Source: Lottia gigantea
Taxonomy: Eukaryota > Mollusca > Gastropoda > Lottiidae
Assembly (NCBI RefSeq): GCF_000327385.1
Contig: NW_008708986.1
Span: 3,769,124-3,833,123, forward strand
Direction: 5' to 3'
Length of the DNA stretch: 64,000 nucleotides
The position numbers and the translations under genes are program-made. The notes under the pieces were generated by a model. The model was not told the DNA's origin. It ran no database searches and saw nothing but the letters and a program-made list of their open reading frames with translations. Shown one piece after another: positions 1 to 11,879 of this stretch (position 1 is its first letter; every line of letters begins with the position of its first letter).

Positions 1-1449
1 CATCGAATTCACTACTTAAAGGCTTGTTCAATAAATTATGAAAGTCATGTTTCCAACGCTGTAAGACATCTCCAGGGTCTCTCGAGAATCCACTGTCCGT
101 TTCTACTTTCATTGGTATTGAACTTTGCCTTTCATTAGCGATTCCAATTTTTCCAAATTGTTTCCAAAAATCTTGTTTATTGGCTGATTCGTAAAGGTTC
201 AGTAATCGATCCTGTTCATGTGATTGATGCAGTCTCTTAAACCTACGGTTTGTTTTATCAAACATGTCTCTTACCTCACAGAATTCCTTGCGCAGTTTTC
301 TTTTAGAACAGTGTTCGTTACACTTGATCCAAGCCTTTTCCTTGTCACAGACTGATTTCCATAGTTTTGAAAGTTCGTCATTCCAGTGAGGTTTGTGTAA
401 GCTTTTCCCCTTTCTTGATGAACACGATGATGTCTTTAGTTGTGGCACTCGTTGCTTCAGTTCAGTTTCGATAATATCTACAAAACTGGAATAAGCTTTC
501 GATTGTCAGAAAGCTCTTTTTCTAGTCCAATAATTATTTCTTCTACACCGCTAATTTTTGTAAGAAAGTCTCTTAGTATTTTACGAGTGTCATATCGTAT
601 AGTTTTATTCAGCACTGGAAAATGATCTGCATTCGAGGTGGCGTTTTGTACATCAATTGTCCAGATTATAGGTCCATGGTCAGGAACCAACTTTTCAAAC
701 TGAATTCCACATAGGTTTATTAAATCAGACATAAGATAAACACTGCACGATTTACAGTTTGATAATTGTTCATGAGTTGTAATAGCATAATCAACCACAG
801 ATTTTCCTCGTTTAGACAAACACGTAAAATTATTGGAACCATGCTCACCATATACTCTCCCATTTAGCATACATAAATTACAGCTTGTCAAAAAGTCAAT
901 AAGTTTATCTCCATAAAGGTTACTTGTAGTATCAATTATGTCTCTGCCTGGTATATCATCCACCCCAGCAATAAAATCCTGTTCGTCACCACATCGTGCA
1001 TTAAAATCACCCGCCATATATAGTATTCCTTCATTTTGAAAACAGTAAACTTGTTGCAAATATAGATCATTAAAAAAAGTGTCTACGTCCCCTGCTCGAC
1101 TAGAGTCGGAAGGTGGAACGTAACAGGCACAAATACACAGGTCACTATTACGAAGAGTCTTATGCGATAGTTTTAACCACAAAATGTCTTCTTTAGAACC
1201 ATCCAATGCATCATATAGTCCAAGTATCTCAGAATTCACCAATATTCCAACCCCTCCTGAACCTCTCTTCGCGTTTCTATGCAAATCTGTCCTGTTTCGA
1301 CCAAACCAATCAAAACCGGGAATATTTAATTTATCGTTTCCTTTTAAAAATGTTTCACATACACATAATATATCCACTTTAAGAAACTTAAGCACTGTCT
1401 CACGAATTAAAAAATTATCAGAAAAGTTAAAACGTGACCACCCATTCAC
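1..1449 (-). pseudogene. LINE-A ORF2: endonuclease domain and pre-RT region
   Basis: ORF2 of the LINE should nick target DNA and reverse-transcribe the element's RNA. Residues 1-260 of the 323-aa open stretch (478-1449) read as an AP-like endonuclease: CETFLKG near residue 33, a GGVGILVN strand, the catalytic-type GDFNAR motif near residue 147, the VVDYAITT stretch and VPDHGPI near residue 256. A one-base frameshift near 495 moves the frame. The next frame (about 1-477) continues with HWNDELSKLWKSVCDKEKAW, FCEVRDMFDK and FWKQFGKIGI, which is the linker typical of LINEs between endonuclease and reverse transcriptase. The domain assignment is firm. The catalytic RT is outside the window. Confidence 0.85.
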
Positions 1450-1476
1450 ATTCCAAGTACCAAGCCTGATGTTGTC

Positions 1477-2387
1477 CTACCTTCTAGTATACGTACTAGT
1501 GACATGTCGAGTAATTCGTCCCCCAACAACCCTGTACTCCCTATCACCACCAACTATTTTCAGAATGTTCATCAAATTATAGTTACTATTTCTTACATCT
1601 TGAGGTAAATCATGTTCTATGTACACTCTATAGAAATCCTGAGTTTTCTTCAGCCCTGGTTTAGCTTTCATTATTCTTTGTTTTTGATCAATGTTCTCAA
1701 CAGTAGCTACGATAGGGTTAATCCTGTTGTTGTTCTCACGTGTTTGTATTCTTGACGCGTGAGTAATTTTGATATTTTTCAGTCCCAATACTTCAGATAC
1801 AAGGCGGTCAACGGTGTTCACTACTAAGTTCGAATCGTTCACCTCAGCCTGGCAGGGCAGGAGATTTTTAATCACTATATTCTTTGTCCGACTGCTCTCT
1901 ACGTTCTGGTCGACTGGTTCCCTGGTCATTTTCAAATTCTCAATTTTATGTTCTATTATTTTAATGTTTTCAGAAATTTCTGCCTTCATAATTGTCACTT
2001 CTTCTGTCACACGATTCTTGACACTTTCCTCGATTTTAGCATTAATAGATTGTGAAATTCTACCTACTATTTTCTTTTCCAGATTATCTTCTAAATCATC
2101 TATCCTCGTGTTTAATTTCTTAAAGGAATCCTGCATACTATTAGCAAACTTCATAAATTGTGCGTTGAATCCTTCAGATGATTCTCCGTCCCTTTCAAAA
2201 CAGCTCTTACCCTTCTTTCGCCCCCTGAATGCTCCAGACGTGTCCTCAACATCACTATCATCGGAGTAAAATCTTTTCCCACCGTATTCTGATCACTTTC
2301 GGCGGTGTGTGAGTTAGCCATTACTTCTCTGACATATTCATCGGCGATTTCGGCACACAGTGGTTCGTTATCCATTATGCTGTACAC
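1477..2387 (-). pseudogene. LINE-A ORF1: coiled-coil nucleic-acid-binding protein
   Basis: This lies just upstream of ORF2 on the same strand, where LINEs carry ORF1. The 225-aa open part (1477-2154) starts with a long heptad-rich coiled coil (residues about 5-75). An RRM-like core follows (SRTKNIVIKNLLP, then TVDRLVSEVLGL and HASRIQTR) with a basic C-terminal part (KPGLKKTQDFYRVYIEHDLP). This matches the trimeric ORF1p plan, which coats LINE RNA. A 78-aa stretch at 2151-2387 in another frame gives the N-terminus, so a frameshift lies near 2265. The acidic linker with DDSDVEDTSG supports this. The element is defective. Confidence 0.7.
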
Positions 2388-2636
2388 AATATCAAAATCC
2401 AGACACTTTAAAAGTTATAAAGTTAAAAGAAGCTCAACTTAAACTAAAAGATTTATATCACGGTTGATTGAGTTCCGGAGCTCACTAAGACACGTCCGCT
2501 CTCTACAACGTCTAATCTAATATTTAGTTATGCTGATTTTTTTTTACCGTTGGCAGTTATTACAGCTGGTGAAGCTGTTTCAACAGCGTCTATTTCATAA
2601 CTAAAGTTTCTGGTTTCATTTTTAAGGGTGTATTTT

Positions 2637-3989
2637 TTACTCAATTCTTATCATTCTTCTATCTGCTATTTTAATAAAATGTTTTGCTTCTTCCAATAAT
2701 AAACAATAACCTGTTACATCTCCTTGTGTTTTTTCAATATGAATATTTATGTTGACTCCTGTTTTGAAAAGATCTTCTTGGTGAGCTGATAGATCAAAAC
2801 AGAAGATTGGATGATTAAGTGCAAAATCTACATATTCAAACTGAGGTGGATTTCCAAATAATTCACACATGTTTTTATAGTTTCTATACAATTCATTATA
2901 ATCCTTTGTAGTTGGATTAATTGTCAAAGGTTGGTTAGGATAATTATCGTTGTTTAATCTTACTTGAACTTTATGGATTATAGGATCTTGAGTTTGGTTC
3001 ATTGCCACTCTGAAGACATTATTGTTATTCGTTTGAGAATCTGCTAAGTTCTTGAAACCAACCATTAAATATCTTGCTGGTTTAATAGTGTTAGTGATTG
3101 GCCACGTGGTGGATTCTCCAGTTAAAGTCACACTACCTACCGTATTACGACGAAGAAAAGCTATTTCAATATCTTTAGTTAACGAGTTGAATATTCTCGT
3201 TTCTACTTCAATTGATGGTGTTATTACGGGTATAAAAAGTTGGAGATTCGTTATTTCTAATTTTGCATCTGAACCATTCTCTCCAAAGAATATCTTATCA
3301 TCGTTGATTTCTCTTTGTATATGAATGTTATATGGTAAGCCTATGGAAACTTTTCTGTGTTCCAACAGACCGAATAAAGAATATAATTTCCAATTTACGT
3401 AATTACCCCACCTATTATTCTCAACAATATTATTGAACTGAAGTACTCGTTTTTCGAATCCATGATTTAGCTGCTCGTGCTACTCTTTCTATCGTGTGTC
3501 GAGCAACAACTCTCACTCTATCTAAATCAGCATCATTTCCTACCGGTTCTTTTAAAACAATTCCATCACCAACATCGGGTATCCAACCCGAGACTGAATC
3601 GAAATCTTTAGGATATAAAACTGTTTTCAACATTGTGTCGAATTCCCCAGGGTGTTTAATTGTTTCTATCGGATTTGAACCAGCTTCCAAAACCATTTCG
3701 CTAAATAAAGATGGAAAGAAATTGTTTCTAACGTTGCATCTGTTTGTGGTACACGATTTTCATTGGGAGTTCCATCTTTTATTTTGAAATCGCATCTGAA
3801 ATAAGCACCGGAAAGAAGCAACCAATTCGATAATGAATTTATTTCGAAGGTAATTCTACCTCCATCATTCAATTGGGATTTAGAACCAACAGTCTGTGAG
3901 ATGATAATATAATCCTCTTTTTTCTTGTTAAACGAATAACGAATCGGATCGTATAATCTAAAGATTGGATCTAGTATTTTATTTGCCAT
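2637..3989 (-). pseudogene. Polinton-A major capsid protein gene (fossil)
   Basis: The product is the double jelly-roll hexon of Polinton virions. It is clearly the same gene as the whole copy at 31279-32544. Shared stretches include YSFNKKKEDY, INSLSNWLLLS, GSNPIETIKHPGEFDTML, LEHRKVSIGLPY, RIFNSLTKDIEIAFLRRNT, RYLMVGFKN and FCFDLS near the end. The start context is CTTAAAAATG, as at most genes of the second copy. The two copies differ at many codons, so they are separate insertions of related elements and not a recent duplication. This copy is broken and is treated as a fossil. Confidence 0.8.
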
Positions 3990-4187
3990 TTTTAAGGTTT
4001 AAAATTTGAGTAGAAAATTGTGTTTCCAAAAAAGAGTTATCTCCCTTAAAAATAACATTACTTAAACGAGGCTATTAAAAATGTTATGTTATTTTATATA
4101 AGGGTATTTTTAATATGCTTTTTTGATGGAATGTAGGAAATTGATTGAAGGTGTTTTTTGGTGTATGGGTGTTTAGGTCTTTTTTTA

Positions 4188-4280
4188 AGTGTAAGAATTT
4201 ATGAAATGTAGGGTATTTTTTAGTGTAAGAATTTATGAAATGTAGGATGTTTATGTGTAAGAATTTATGAAATGTAGGGA
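4188..4280. repeat. Short tandem repeats upstream of the Polinton-A capsid gene
   Basis: Three imperfect direct copies of GTAAGAATTTATGAAATGTA, spaced 30-35 bases apart, lie about 200-290 bases upstream of the capsid start. Polinton-B also has tandem repeats of a different sequence at about 30838-30950 in the corresponding place. Confidence 0.8.
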
Positions 4281-4298
4281 ATTTAGGTCTTTTTGGGT

Positions 4299-4373
4299 AG
4301 CTTATATATTGGTCGCATTTTCCCTATGTAATGAAATGGAATGGGGAATTCCCATGCGACCAATCTATAAGCT
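4299..4373. repeat. Hairpin, 20-bp arms, beside Polinton-A
   Basis: AGCTTATATATTGGTCGCAT at 4299-4318 is repeated in inverse at 4354-4373 with one mismatch, around a 35-base loop. The right edge of the hairpin roughly marks where Polinton-like sequence ends. A different hairpin occupies the same relative place in Polinton-B (30768-30833). Confidence 0.85.
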
Positions 4374-4376
4374 CAT

Positions 4377-7300
4377 ACACTACTTTTAATAAGGGCTTTA
4401 ATAATCTGAAGGTGGTAGGGTGGTATATTTCAAGGTTTGAAAATAAAATGCAAATTTCTTAAAACTTTGAATGCTTCTTATTCAAGAGCTTCACCTCAGA
4501 TGGAGTTGGAATTTACAATTAATTATTATTGACTACAGCTTTCATGTGATTTTTTTTTATCTTTTTTATCTATGTCCGACACGTGGTTCCTGTATTATGA
4601 GTGTCATCAAACATTCTAGCAAATATCCGAATAGAGATAGATCAATAATTCTTTCTGATTCATTATGCTATGTAACATAATATGTCGAAACTCCAACCGA
4701 ACACTGTGATTAAATAACATAATAATAGTTGTGGGATAAACACACTTCTTTAATACATGAGTACATAACGTTTCATCCCATAAATCTTATGTTATATATA
4801 TGACAGTAAGTTCTTGCAGGACATGTATCCAAAGCTCCAAAATCTGTGCTCAGAACCCATTCATTAAATTAATTTAATTTAAGTGTACAATTTTGATTTA
4901 AAGAATTTCACATTTTCAGTGGAAATGTATTTACATTGATTCTTGAATGTAATGAAAAAAATTTAATTTTTAAAAATTTAGTCTCAAATTACGAAGTAAA
5001 TTAATCCAAATTTTGTAAAAAAAAAAAAGAGGTCTCAAAGCATAGATTAAATTGTTTTGTGTTTGAATATTATTTAAAGAAAAGATTGTATGAATGCAGG
5101 TGATGGCAAATGTTGCAAAAATATAATTTATTTGGTGCATTCTGACATATATTTTGGTGGAAAAAGTATAAATAAGTATCAAATCCCCCCTTTTGTACCA
5201 CTTCTGTCACTGCCACTGCTTCATCGCGGAGTCTTCGAATTTAATGGTTTAGTAAATTTATAAAAAAAGTAATAAACTTACTTACCTTGGTGTACATAAA
5301 AGTACATCTTGGAAGGAGCCAACATTTATGCTGTATACAATACTGTTGGTTTATTTTCATTGTTTCCATCTTGAAAATGGCAACAGCAAATTCTGTCGTT
5401 TGAATTATAATCCCTGTCTGAAATCTCTTCTGAAATGGAAAATATATTTCAATATAATAATATTAATTAAAAGTACTATATTTACATGTTGCTGGTTCAA
5501 CATTTTCCAAATATTATTTTGAAACTTTCAAAATGAAAAAATGAAAGTAGGTCTAGTAGGCTGGTCGTCAAAGATAAAATGCCTGATAAACTTATCACTT
5601 AAAATCAGAAATGATTTTCAGACATAATTTTGATTGAATTCAGGGAAGTGTATTTCTATAGTCGATGTAACATTACAACTGATGGCAAAACAGCACAACA
5701 TTTGTGTTTGTATCCGGAAGTCGTAAAACGAAAGTTGACGCCAGACAAGACTTTTGGTGCTAATAAATTTGGTTAAACTAAAAAATAAAATCTACATTTT
5801 GTGGTTTTAAAGTATGTAAACAATATGTGTTTTACAACATAGATACCAGAACAATTGGTTTGACATGAAGTTGTGAAACCTGTGAACAAGAGAAAAATTT
5901 ATTGTTGGCCTATGGAAGATTATAAAATACCTCCATTTAAAGCTGTGAATTCGCAAGTTGGAATTATTTTGCTATCTTAATTAGAACTCAAACTACAAAT
6001 AGTTTATACTATACTATTAAAATATCTAATACCAATAATGCCGAAGAGTACAATAGAACTGTAGTCAGAGGCCCCTCAAGGGAATAATCCAAAACGGTTT
6101 CTTCATGAAGGTTGTCTCAGAAGAGATGCCATGGTCGCTCAATTGATTCATTTTGATTTCACGGAAAATAAATTGACATTAGTCTTGTCGAGTAATGAAG
6201 GTAGTAGCTTATATAATATCAATTTATCAGTAGTAAACTATAATGAAAAGTTTTAGGGGTGGGCGGGGGGGTGACTTTCTTGTGGTTCTGAAACCACATT
6301 CTGAAAAAGGTTGTCGCGTGAGAAGGTTTTATATTTTCTCTTATAAACCTAGGTTTGCAGACGATGTAAATTGGAGTTTCTATTTAATACGAATGGATTA
6401 TCAAATCATTTTGCGTTCTTACTTGGTTATATACAACCATGGATCAAAAAACAAGGATCAATTACAATTTCATTAAATTAAATTTGGAAATCCTTCATTA
6501 AATAGACTGTTGATTAATTGTAGATATGTTGATAAGCATCTGCTTCTTGTTTTGTTTTTCCCAACCATTAGCCTAGGGAAAAATATTAGCTCAAATGAGA
6601 ATTAGCCCTGAAGAGAAAGAGCCCAACCGGATAGTCAATTTTATTAATATAAGGTTGCCAATTATTGGTATTGTAATAATTACATGTACAACAAAGTTTT
6701 TATTGCGTTAATAATTCGGGGCTTTTCCAAAATCATCAAAATTTAGGAATCTTAATTTCTTGTTCACAAATGTTATGCTGATTTTAATATCATAAGATTG
6801 TTTTTTTAACATTTCCGAAGGGTGAATCTTTAATAATACGTCAGCAGTGAAAATTTGCAATGGTTTAATTTTTGGGGGACTATATGGCCAATACAAATTA
6901 AAAGGCCACTTAAAGTTACCGATAACATAGACGTTAGGCCAAACCAAGACGATATTGGGGTCTATAATATATATGTTGCTCAAGTTCTAGTTTCGATTTT
7001 GCCTTCTTTTTTATTTCCACTTGAATTTTCACAGTAACTGTAACATTTATCTTTTTACATATTTCGTGACCTAGACTTTTGGTGACCTTGTAACCTGAAC
7101 AAAAGTCGATTCCCCTGATTAAATCTTTCAAATGATATCTTCACCTTTATTAAGGGATGGTTGGTTGGTAGATGACAAGTTAACGTTCTCTTCCAGCGCA
7201 TGCTGATATCGCAAACTATTTGTTAAACGATGTTTAGTGTCGGTTTTATAGCTTTGTTTTTTATAGCCATTTTTTTACTTTAATGATCTCTCACTTAACT

Positions 7301-7734
7301 CAATTTACATAATATGTCAAAAGTTCGCCTTAAATCTTATCACGCTAAATCTTTTCTTTCCAATGATATCTAACACCAAATATTTAAATAAAAAAAAATC
7401 CGCTTTTTAATATTTGAAATTGTTTTGATTTGTACGTTTGTTACTTTGCTTTACAAGATATTAGATAACCTTTTGTAAACCTCATAATAGGGTCTCATTT
7501 GCGTGATTTTAGACCATCAATTGCGCAAAAAAATATGCACTTGGATTTAAACCTTTTGTTTTCCTTTCTTCCAAATCTTTTTGTTTGTTTATATTCGGCA
7601 ATTGTAAAATCTTTGAAGACTCAAATCTCGTAACCTTTGGTGACGTTGTGACGAAGGAGGGTAGCATTGGGGATTACGCCCCTCGAGGCAAGATGCCTAA
7701 TCGGGATAACTCTAAGGTTAATCATTAGATGGCG
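4377..7734. other. No gene recognised
   Basis: AT-rich DNA with many homopolymer runs and only short, composition-driven open frames. I saw no conserved protein motif, splice-bounded exon or structured repeat here. It is probably intergenic or intronic sequence and decayed repeats. Confidence 0.5.
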
Positions 7735-8190
7735 TTTTTATACGCCCACATGAAATGGGGGGCGTATATTGCCGTCACCTCTTTCCGTCGGTCCGTCCGT
7801 CCGTCCACAATTGCTCGTAAACACTCTACATGGCACAATTCTTGACTGGATCGACGAAACTTCGTATGGTTGTTTGTAATCAACCAAGGAGAACCCTATT
7901 GAAAATCAGACGAATCGAAAAATATTTACTATGAGTTATTGTCCTTGTTCTTGAAACGCTCGTAAACACTCTAGACGGTGCAATTCATGACGGATTTTGA
8001 TGAAACTTGGTATGAGTGTTTTTTATCGCCCAAGGATAAACCCTATCGAAAATCATAAAAATTGAAAAAATATTCAGTATTAGTTATTGCCCTTGTTCTT
8101 AAAAACGCGTTCAATTTTTAGTTCGTAAACACTCTAGAAGGGACAATTCTTGATGGATTTTAACGAAACTTGGCATGAGTGTTCGTAGAT
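7735..8190. repeat. Pearl-like dispersed repeat, copy 1
   Basis: It begins with a TACGCCCACAT..GGGGGGCGTAT fold-back and a GTCCGTCCGTCCGTCC run. Three degenerate tandem units of about 150 bases follow, each starting near CTCGTAAACACTCTA and ending near GAGTTATTGTCCTTGTTCTT. Related units occur at 42416-42910 and 44155-44382. This structure resembles the molluscan pearl elements, which have tandem cores and are linked to Helitron-type transposition. That family assignment is inference. Confidence 0.6.
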
Positions 8191-8445
8191 TGCAGATCAT
8201 AAAACGTTTGTACCAGTTTTCATCTACTATTTGGTGTGTGTGTGCAAGTTTTGATTATTGCAATGTTATTCGTTTTAGCCCCAATGTTTCAAGTATTTCT
8301 TATTTATCTGTCATCATCAGGGCGAGACGACTCACGCTTAAGGTTTTAACGGATGCCCTATCAAACTAAGTAAAGTGGTTGCTATATAAAGTCACTATTA
8401 ATAGATAATTATTTTATCTCTTGCATTTTTCAAACTATAACACTT

Positions 8446-8588
8446 AGACCCATAGGACTATAAAACTAAGACCCATAAGAATATAAAGCTAAGGCCATAG
8501 GACTATAAAACTAAGACCCAACTATAAAGCTAAGACCCATAGGACTATAAAACTAAGACCCAACTATAAAACTTAGACCCATAGTAAA
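8446..8588. repeat. 23-bp minisatellite
   Basis: About six imperfect copies of GACCCATAGGACTATAAAACTAA, some shortened to GACCCAACTATAAAACTAA. There is no coding potential and no spacer structure, so this is a plain minisatellite. Confidence 0.85.
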
Positions 8589-9289
8589 CCCCCTTATTTC
8601 TTTATATGTTCTTTGCAACAAGATATATGTGTACAAATATTTTTACAAAAATTCGATTTTTAATTTTCTGATTGACAGGCCTATGAAATTCACTCAACGG
8701 TGGCATTCCGCTTTTTGTAGGTAAAAGAATTTTTTTTTGCTTAAATTTGTAACAAAAAGATAAACAAAATCTAGAAAAATGTGTCACTGAATAATGATAT
8801 ATTATATCTTTAACTTAAGAAATCTAGCCGTTAAACGCCAAAACTATTCTATAAGCTTATGACGTAGGCCTAGGCTACACATTACATAAACTTAATAAGT
8901 TTGTATTGATTTTGTTAATTGAAGAAAACTACTGTACGGATTTTAGCAAATTAAATGCAATATGTTAGAGAAATATATGTCGCCTAAATTTTCTGAAGGT
9001 TCCAACTAAAATTATTGAGCTATTAAAAAGACAAACGTCAAAATTAGGTCAAACTAATTAATTAACGATCCATTTACAAGATAAAAAAACGATCCATTTG
9101 TTAATTAACGTTGATACTTGATACTTTATTAAGCAAAGTACATACATACTATAGCCATTTAACAAACAATTTAACGAAAGAACAATATGAACAATGTAAA
9201 TAAATCGGGTTAAAGTCAATAAATACCAAAAATAACAATATATACAATTTATCAATTATATAAATTAAAACATTTACAGAATAATAAGA
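8589..9289. other. No gene recognised
   Basis: AT-rich sequence with stop-dense frames. A short direct repeat AACGATCCATTT occurs near 9064 and 9090. Nothing else is supported. Confidence 0.4.
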
Positions 9290-10240
9290 AATCCCAAAAG
9301 GTTGACAGCATTAGTGTGTTAATAGGTTTTCTCTGATTTTGATTGCTTCGAAAAGAAATTTACCCAAATTAAGTAGTTCATTATCATTTTTAGGAGATAA
9401 TAATCTATTCATTTTAAAAATTGAAGGAAACGCCCAAAATCGACGATGGAATAAACGGCGACGCAAGTCAATGTATAAAGGGCAACACAAAAGGAAATGA
9501 TATTCGTCTTCGATATATTTGGATTTGCAACATAAACAATATCTCTTATAACGCTGAATTTTGGTATGACGACCCGTTTCGACACTTAGTTTCAGGTTAC
9601 CACATCGAAATCGACAGATAAGAAATTTAAATTTATCAGCAATATTAGAGTCTAGATACGGTTCGAACTCAAAATTTAGTTTGTAGTTTTTGTAAAATCT
9701 TAACTCTATTACTCTAGAGAAGCAAACCATTCCTGATGGTATTGATCTGTGATACGTGCCTTAATTGATAAAAAATTAAACAAATGTGGATTGTTAAAGA
9801 CATATGAAAAACCAGCGTTGTTAAATATTGACTTAACATTGGATACCCACTTGACCTTCCCATTTATGTCGTCGAAGCAAAGTGCTTGATAAATAGACGT
9901 AATCAGTGGATTATCTGATTGTACTATCTTACTCCAAAATTTTATAATTCTTTTCGGCTTTAATGAATTTACCATTCTGGAAGAACAAGATACCAAGATA
10001 TACATATTCGGTGACAATTTCTAACTTCGTATTTTCAATTTTAAAACAGAATTTGGGTACTTTCCCCTGTGGAATATCACTACCTTAGACTTGTGGGCAT
10101 TAACCTGAAGGTTCCAACTACGGCAATAACAACAAAATTTATCTAAGAGTTTTTGTAAGGCTCTTTCACTGTTCGCAAAAAGCACAGTGTCGTCAGCAAA
10201 GAGTAAAAAGTATATGATGGTATTACTTATCTTAACGTAT
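9290..10240 (-). mobile_element. LINE-B, 3' fragment with end of reverse transcriptase
   Basis: A 5'-truncated LINE. Reading leftward from 10240, the RT core motif LLFADDTVLFAN appears first, followed by the thumb-type segment CRSWNLQVNAHKSKVV (about 10020-10230). A C-terminal segment (9709-10017) contains RIIKFWSKIV and LLFN-type residues. The final 139-aa segment (9311-9730) has a YCLCC..DEYHFLLCCPLY zinc-finger-like motif that is common at LINE ORF2 ends. At least two frame changes break the frame. It begins right beside the purine minisatellite, so the 5' truncation lies at about 10240. Confidence 0.85.
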
Positions 10241-10280
10241 TGAAATCAAATTCAGTTTGATCCAGTAGATAAATAGATAT

Positions 10281-10680
10281 CTAGGAAAAAGGCGAGAAAG
10301 AGAGGAAAAAGACGAGAAAGAGAGGAAAAAGGCGAGAAAGCGTGAAAGCGAGGAAAAGGGCGAGAAAGCGAGGAAAAGGGCGAGAAAGCGAGGAAAAAGG
10401 CGAGAAAGAGAGGAAAAAGGCGAGAAAGCGAGGAACAAGACGAGAAAGAGAGGAAAAAGGCGAGAAATCGTGAAAGCGAGGAAAAGGGCGAGAAAGCGAG
10501 GAAAAAGGTGAGAAAGCAAGGAAAAAGGCGACAAAGCGAGGAAAAAGGAGGGGAAAACGAGGAAAAAGGCAAGAAAGCGAGGAAAAGGGCGAGAAAGCGA
10601 GGAAAAAGGCGAGAAGTCGAGGGTAAAAAAAAAGGCGAGGAAAAAGGCGAGAAAGCGAGGGTGGGCGAGAAGTCGAGAGT
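10281..10680. repeat. Purine-rich 20-bp minisatellite
   Basis: About twenty copies of a unit close to GAGGAAAAAGGCGAGAAAGC. The plus strand is almost pure A/G for 400 bases. The long serine/phenylalanine/leucine-rich frames on the minus strand and the lysine/arginine-rich frames on the plus strand are by-products of the repeat. Such tracts can form triplex DNA and often stall polymerases, so the copy number in the assembly may be unreliable. Confidence 0.95.
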
Positions 10681-10699
10681 AGATATGGCCGCAGCCGGC

Positions 10700-11580
10700 T
10701 TCCAGCTCTAACGGTGATAGTTGCTTTTTTCCTATAGTGAAAACATGGTTTTTCGCTTAAGCACACTGAAATCCCACACTTTCCGTAATGTTAACCCCAC
10801 GATCGGCTAAAACTATAGCTCCAGGAAAAAGTGTCTATAGCATACCAATGTCTTCAGTCAAATATGTGTCTGATACTCGACCACCTTATCTAATTGACAG
10901 CTCATAGCTCTGATCTAGCTAATAGATTAGATGGACTGTCAATAAAAGCATCAGTCAATTATTATAGATACTCTATAGATAACTCCATAGGCATTGCTAT
11001 CTGTAACTGTTCTCTTTCAGGTTACAAAATCATGCATTTCATTTGGATATACATAACATGTATTATGTCCAAAAATAACACACAACTTGGGAGATATTTG
11101 TGGCTCCATTTGGCCTTTTCATCATTGTTAAAAGTTTCAAGAATGAAACCACTGGCATTCAATCTTTCTTTCATTAACGAGTGTTCCTTCCGTTCGTCCA
11201 CTATTCGGACCAAGTTTCATCAAAATCCGCAAAGAATTATCTTATGTGTTTACGAGAATTTGTGAACGGACGAATGGCTGACCGACATGGGTACCGATAT
11301 TAAATGAGCAAAATAATACATGAAATGAATAAAAGCACTCTTTTAAAGAAATCTTTGTTACCATTGATTGACATTTTTTCGAAATAATTTTTTTGTATTT
11401 TTACATTGTTTAATGAAAATGAACAATTTCCAAAAGGAAAGGGTTGATAAAGGTGCATATATGTGACATGAAAACTGACTATGATCATGTTAAGTTGACT
11501 GATCGGTGTGTTCTCATTACTCATAATGAATAATTTATGGTCCAATGCATCTTTAATCTCTGGTAATATATACACAGACT
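10700..11580. other. No gene recognised
   Basis: Unique-looking sequence with no convincing exon. The open frames at 10894-11265 (+) and 11300-11575 (-) show no motif, and their codon use matches the AT-rich background. Confidence 0.4.
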
Positions 11581-11879
11581 TACCCGGTTAAATGACACCA
11601 AGACGATTGTACAGGCAATAACATTCATTACTTGGAGCAAGCTGGGTTGTAAGGCGCTTGAAGTTGCCAGTCAGTGGCGAAGCTATGATCTTGTTTTCGG
11701 TGGTATCATCATTAAGAAGGCACCTGTCCCCATCAATAGGCAATGATGGCATTGTCTCCTGGCGCTGGCGACAAAGGGGACCATTCATACTGGGGTAGGA
11801 TGGTAGTTGAGGAATGTTCTCTCTTTCGTTGTTCGTTGTTCGTTGTTGTTGAGTGTCCGAATGGGAACATCTTCTTCTC

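Larger units (their letters stand above)
1..2527 (-). mobile_element. LINE-A, 5' part of a non-LTR retrotransposon
   Basis: A minus-strand LINE runs off the left edge of the window. It has a 5' leader (about 2388-2527), a coiled-coil ORF1 and an ORF2 that begins with an endonuclease/exonuclease/phosphatase domain. The reverse transcriptase would lie left of base 1. Its 5' end abuts Polinton sequence at about 2528, where similarity to the second Polinton copy in this window stops abruptly. This suggests the LINE inserted into that Polinton. Both reading frames carry frameshifts, so this copy is dead. The exact clade (Jockey, CR1-L2 or similar) cannot be fixed without the reverse transcriptase. 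Confidence 0.85.
2528..4376 (-). mobile_element. Polinton-A, fragment with capsid gene
   Basis: A minus-strand piece of a Polinton/Maverick element related to the larger copy at 30.8-42.2 kb. It keeps a major capsid gene, the start of the gene downstream of it, and an upstream segment with short tandem repeats and a 20-bp-arm hairpin. Similarity to the second copy ends at about 2528, where LINE-A begins. The rest of the element may lie left of the window. It is a broken fossil with roughly three breaks. Terminal inverted repeats and target duplications were not seen. Confidence 0.75.

Noticed and set aside
1184-1582. Plus-strand open frames opposite the LINE endonuclease
   Set aside because: They are antisense shadows of the LINE frames and have no domain content.
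4299-4373. Hairpin as a bacterial-type terminator
   Set aside because: No U-tract follows and the context is eukaryotic; position matches the hairpin of the other Polinton copy instead.
8446-8588. Regularly spaced repeats resembling a CRISPR array
   Set aside because: The units are imperfect and directly joined with no unique spacers, and the genome is animal.
10232-10766. Long open frames rich in Phe/Ser/Leu (minus) and Lys/Arg/Glu (plus)
   Set aside because: They are translations of the 20-bp purine minisatellite in several frames and carry no domain.
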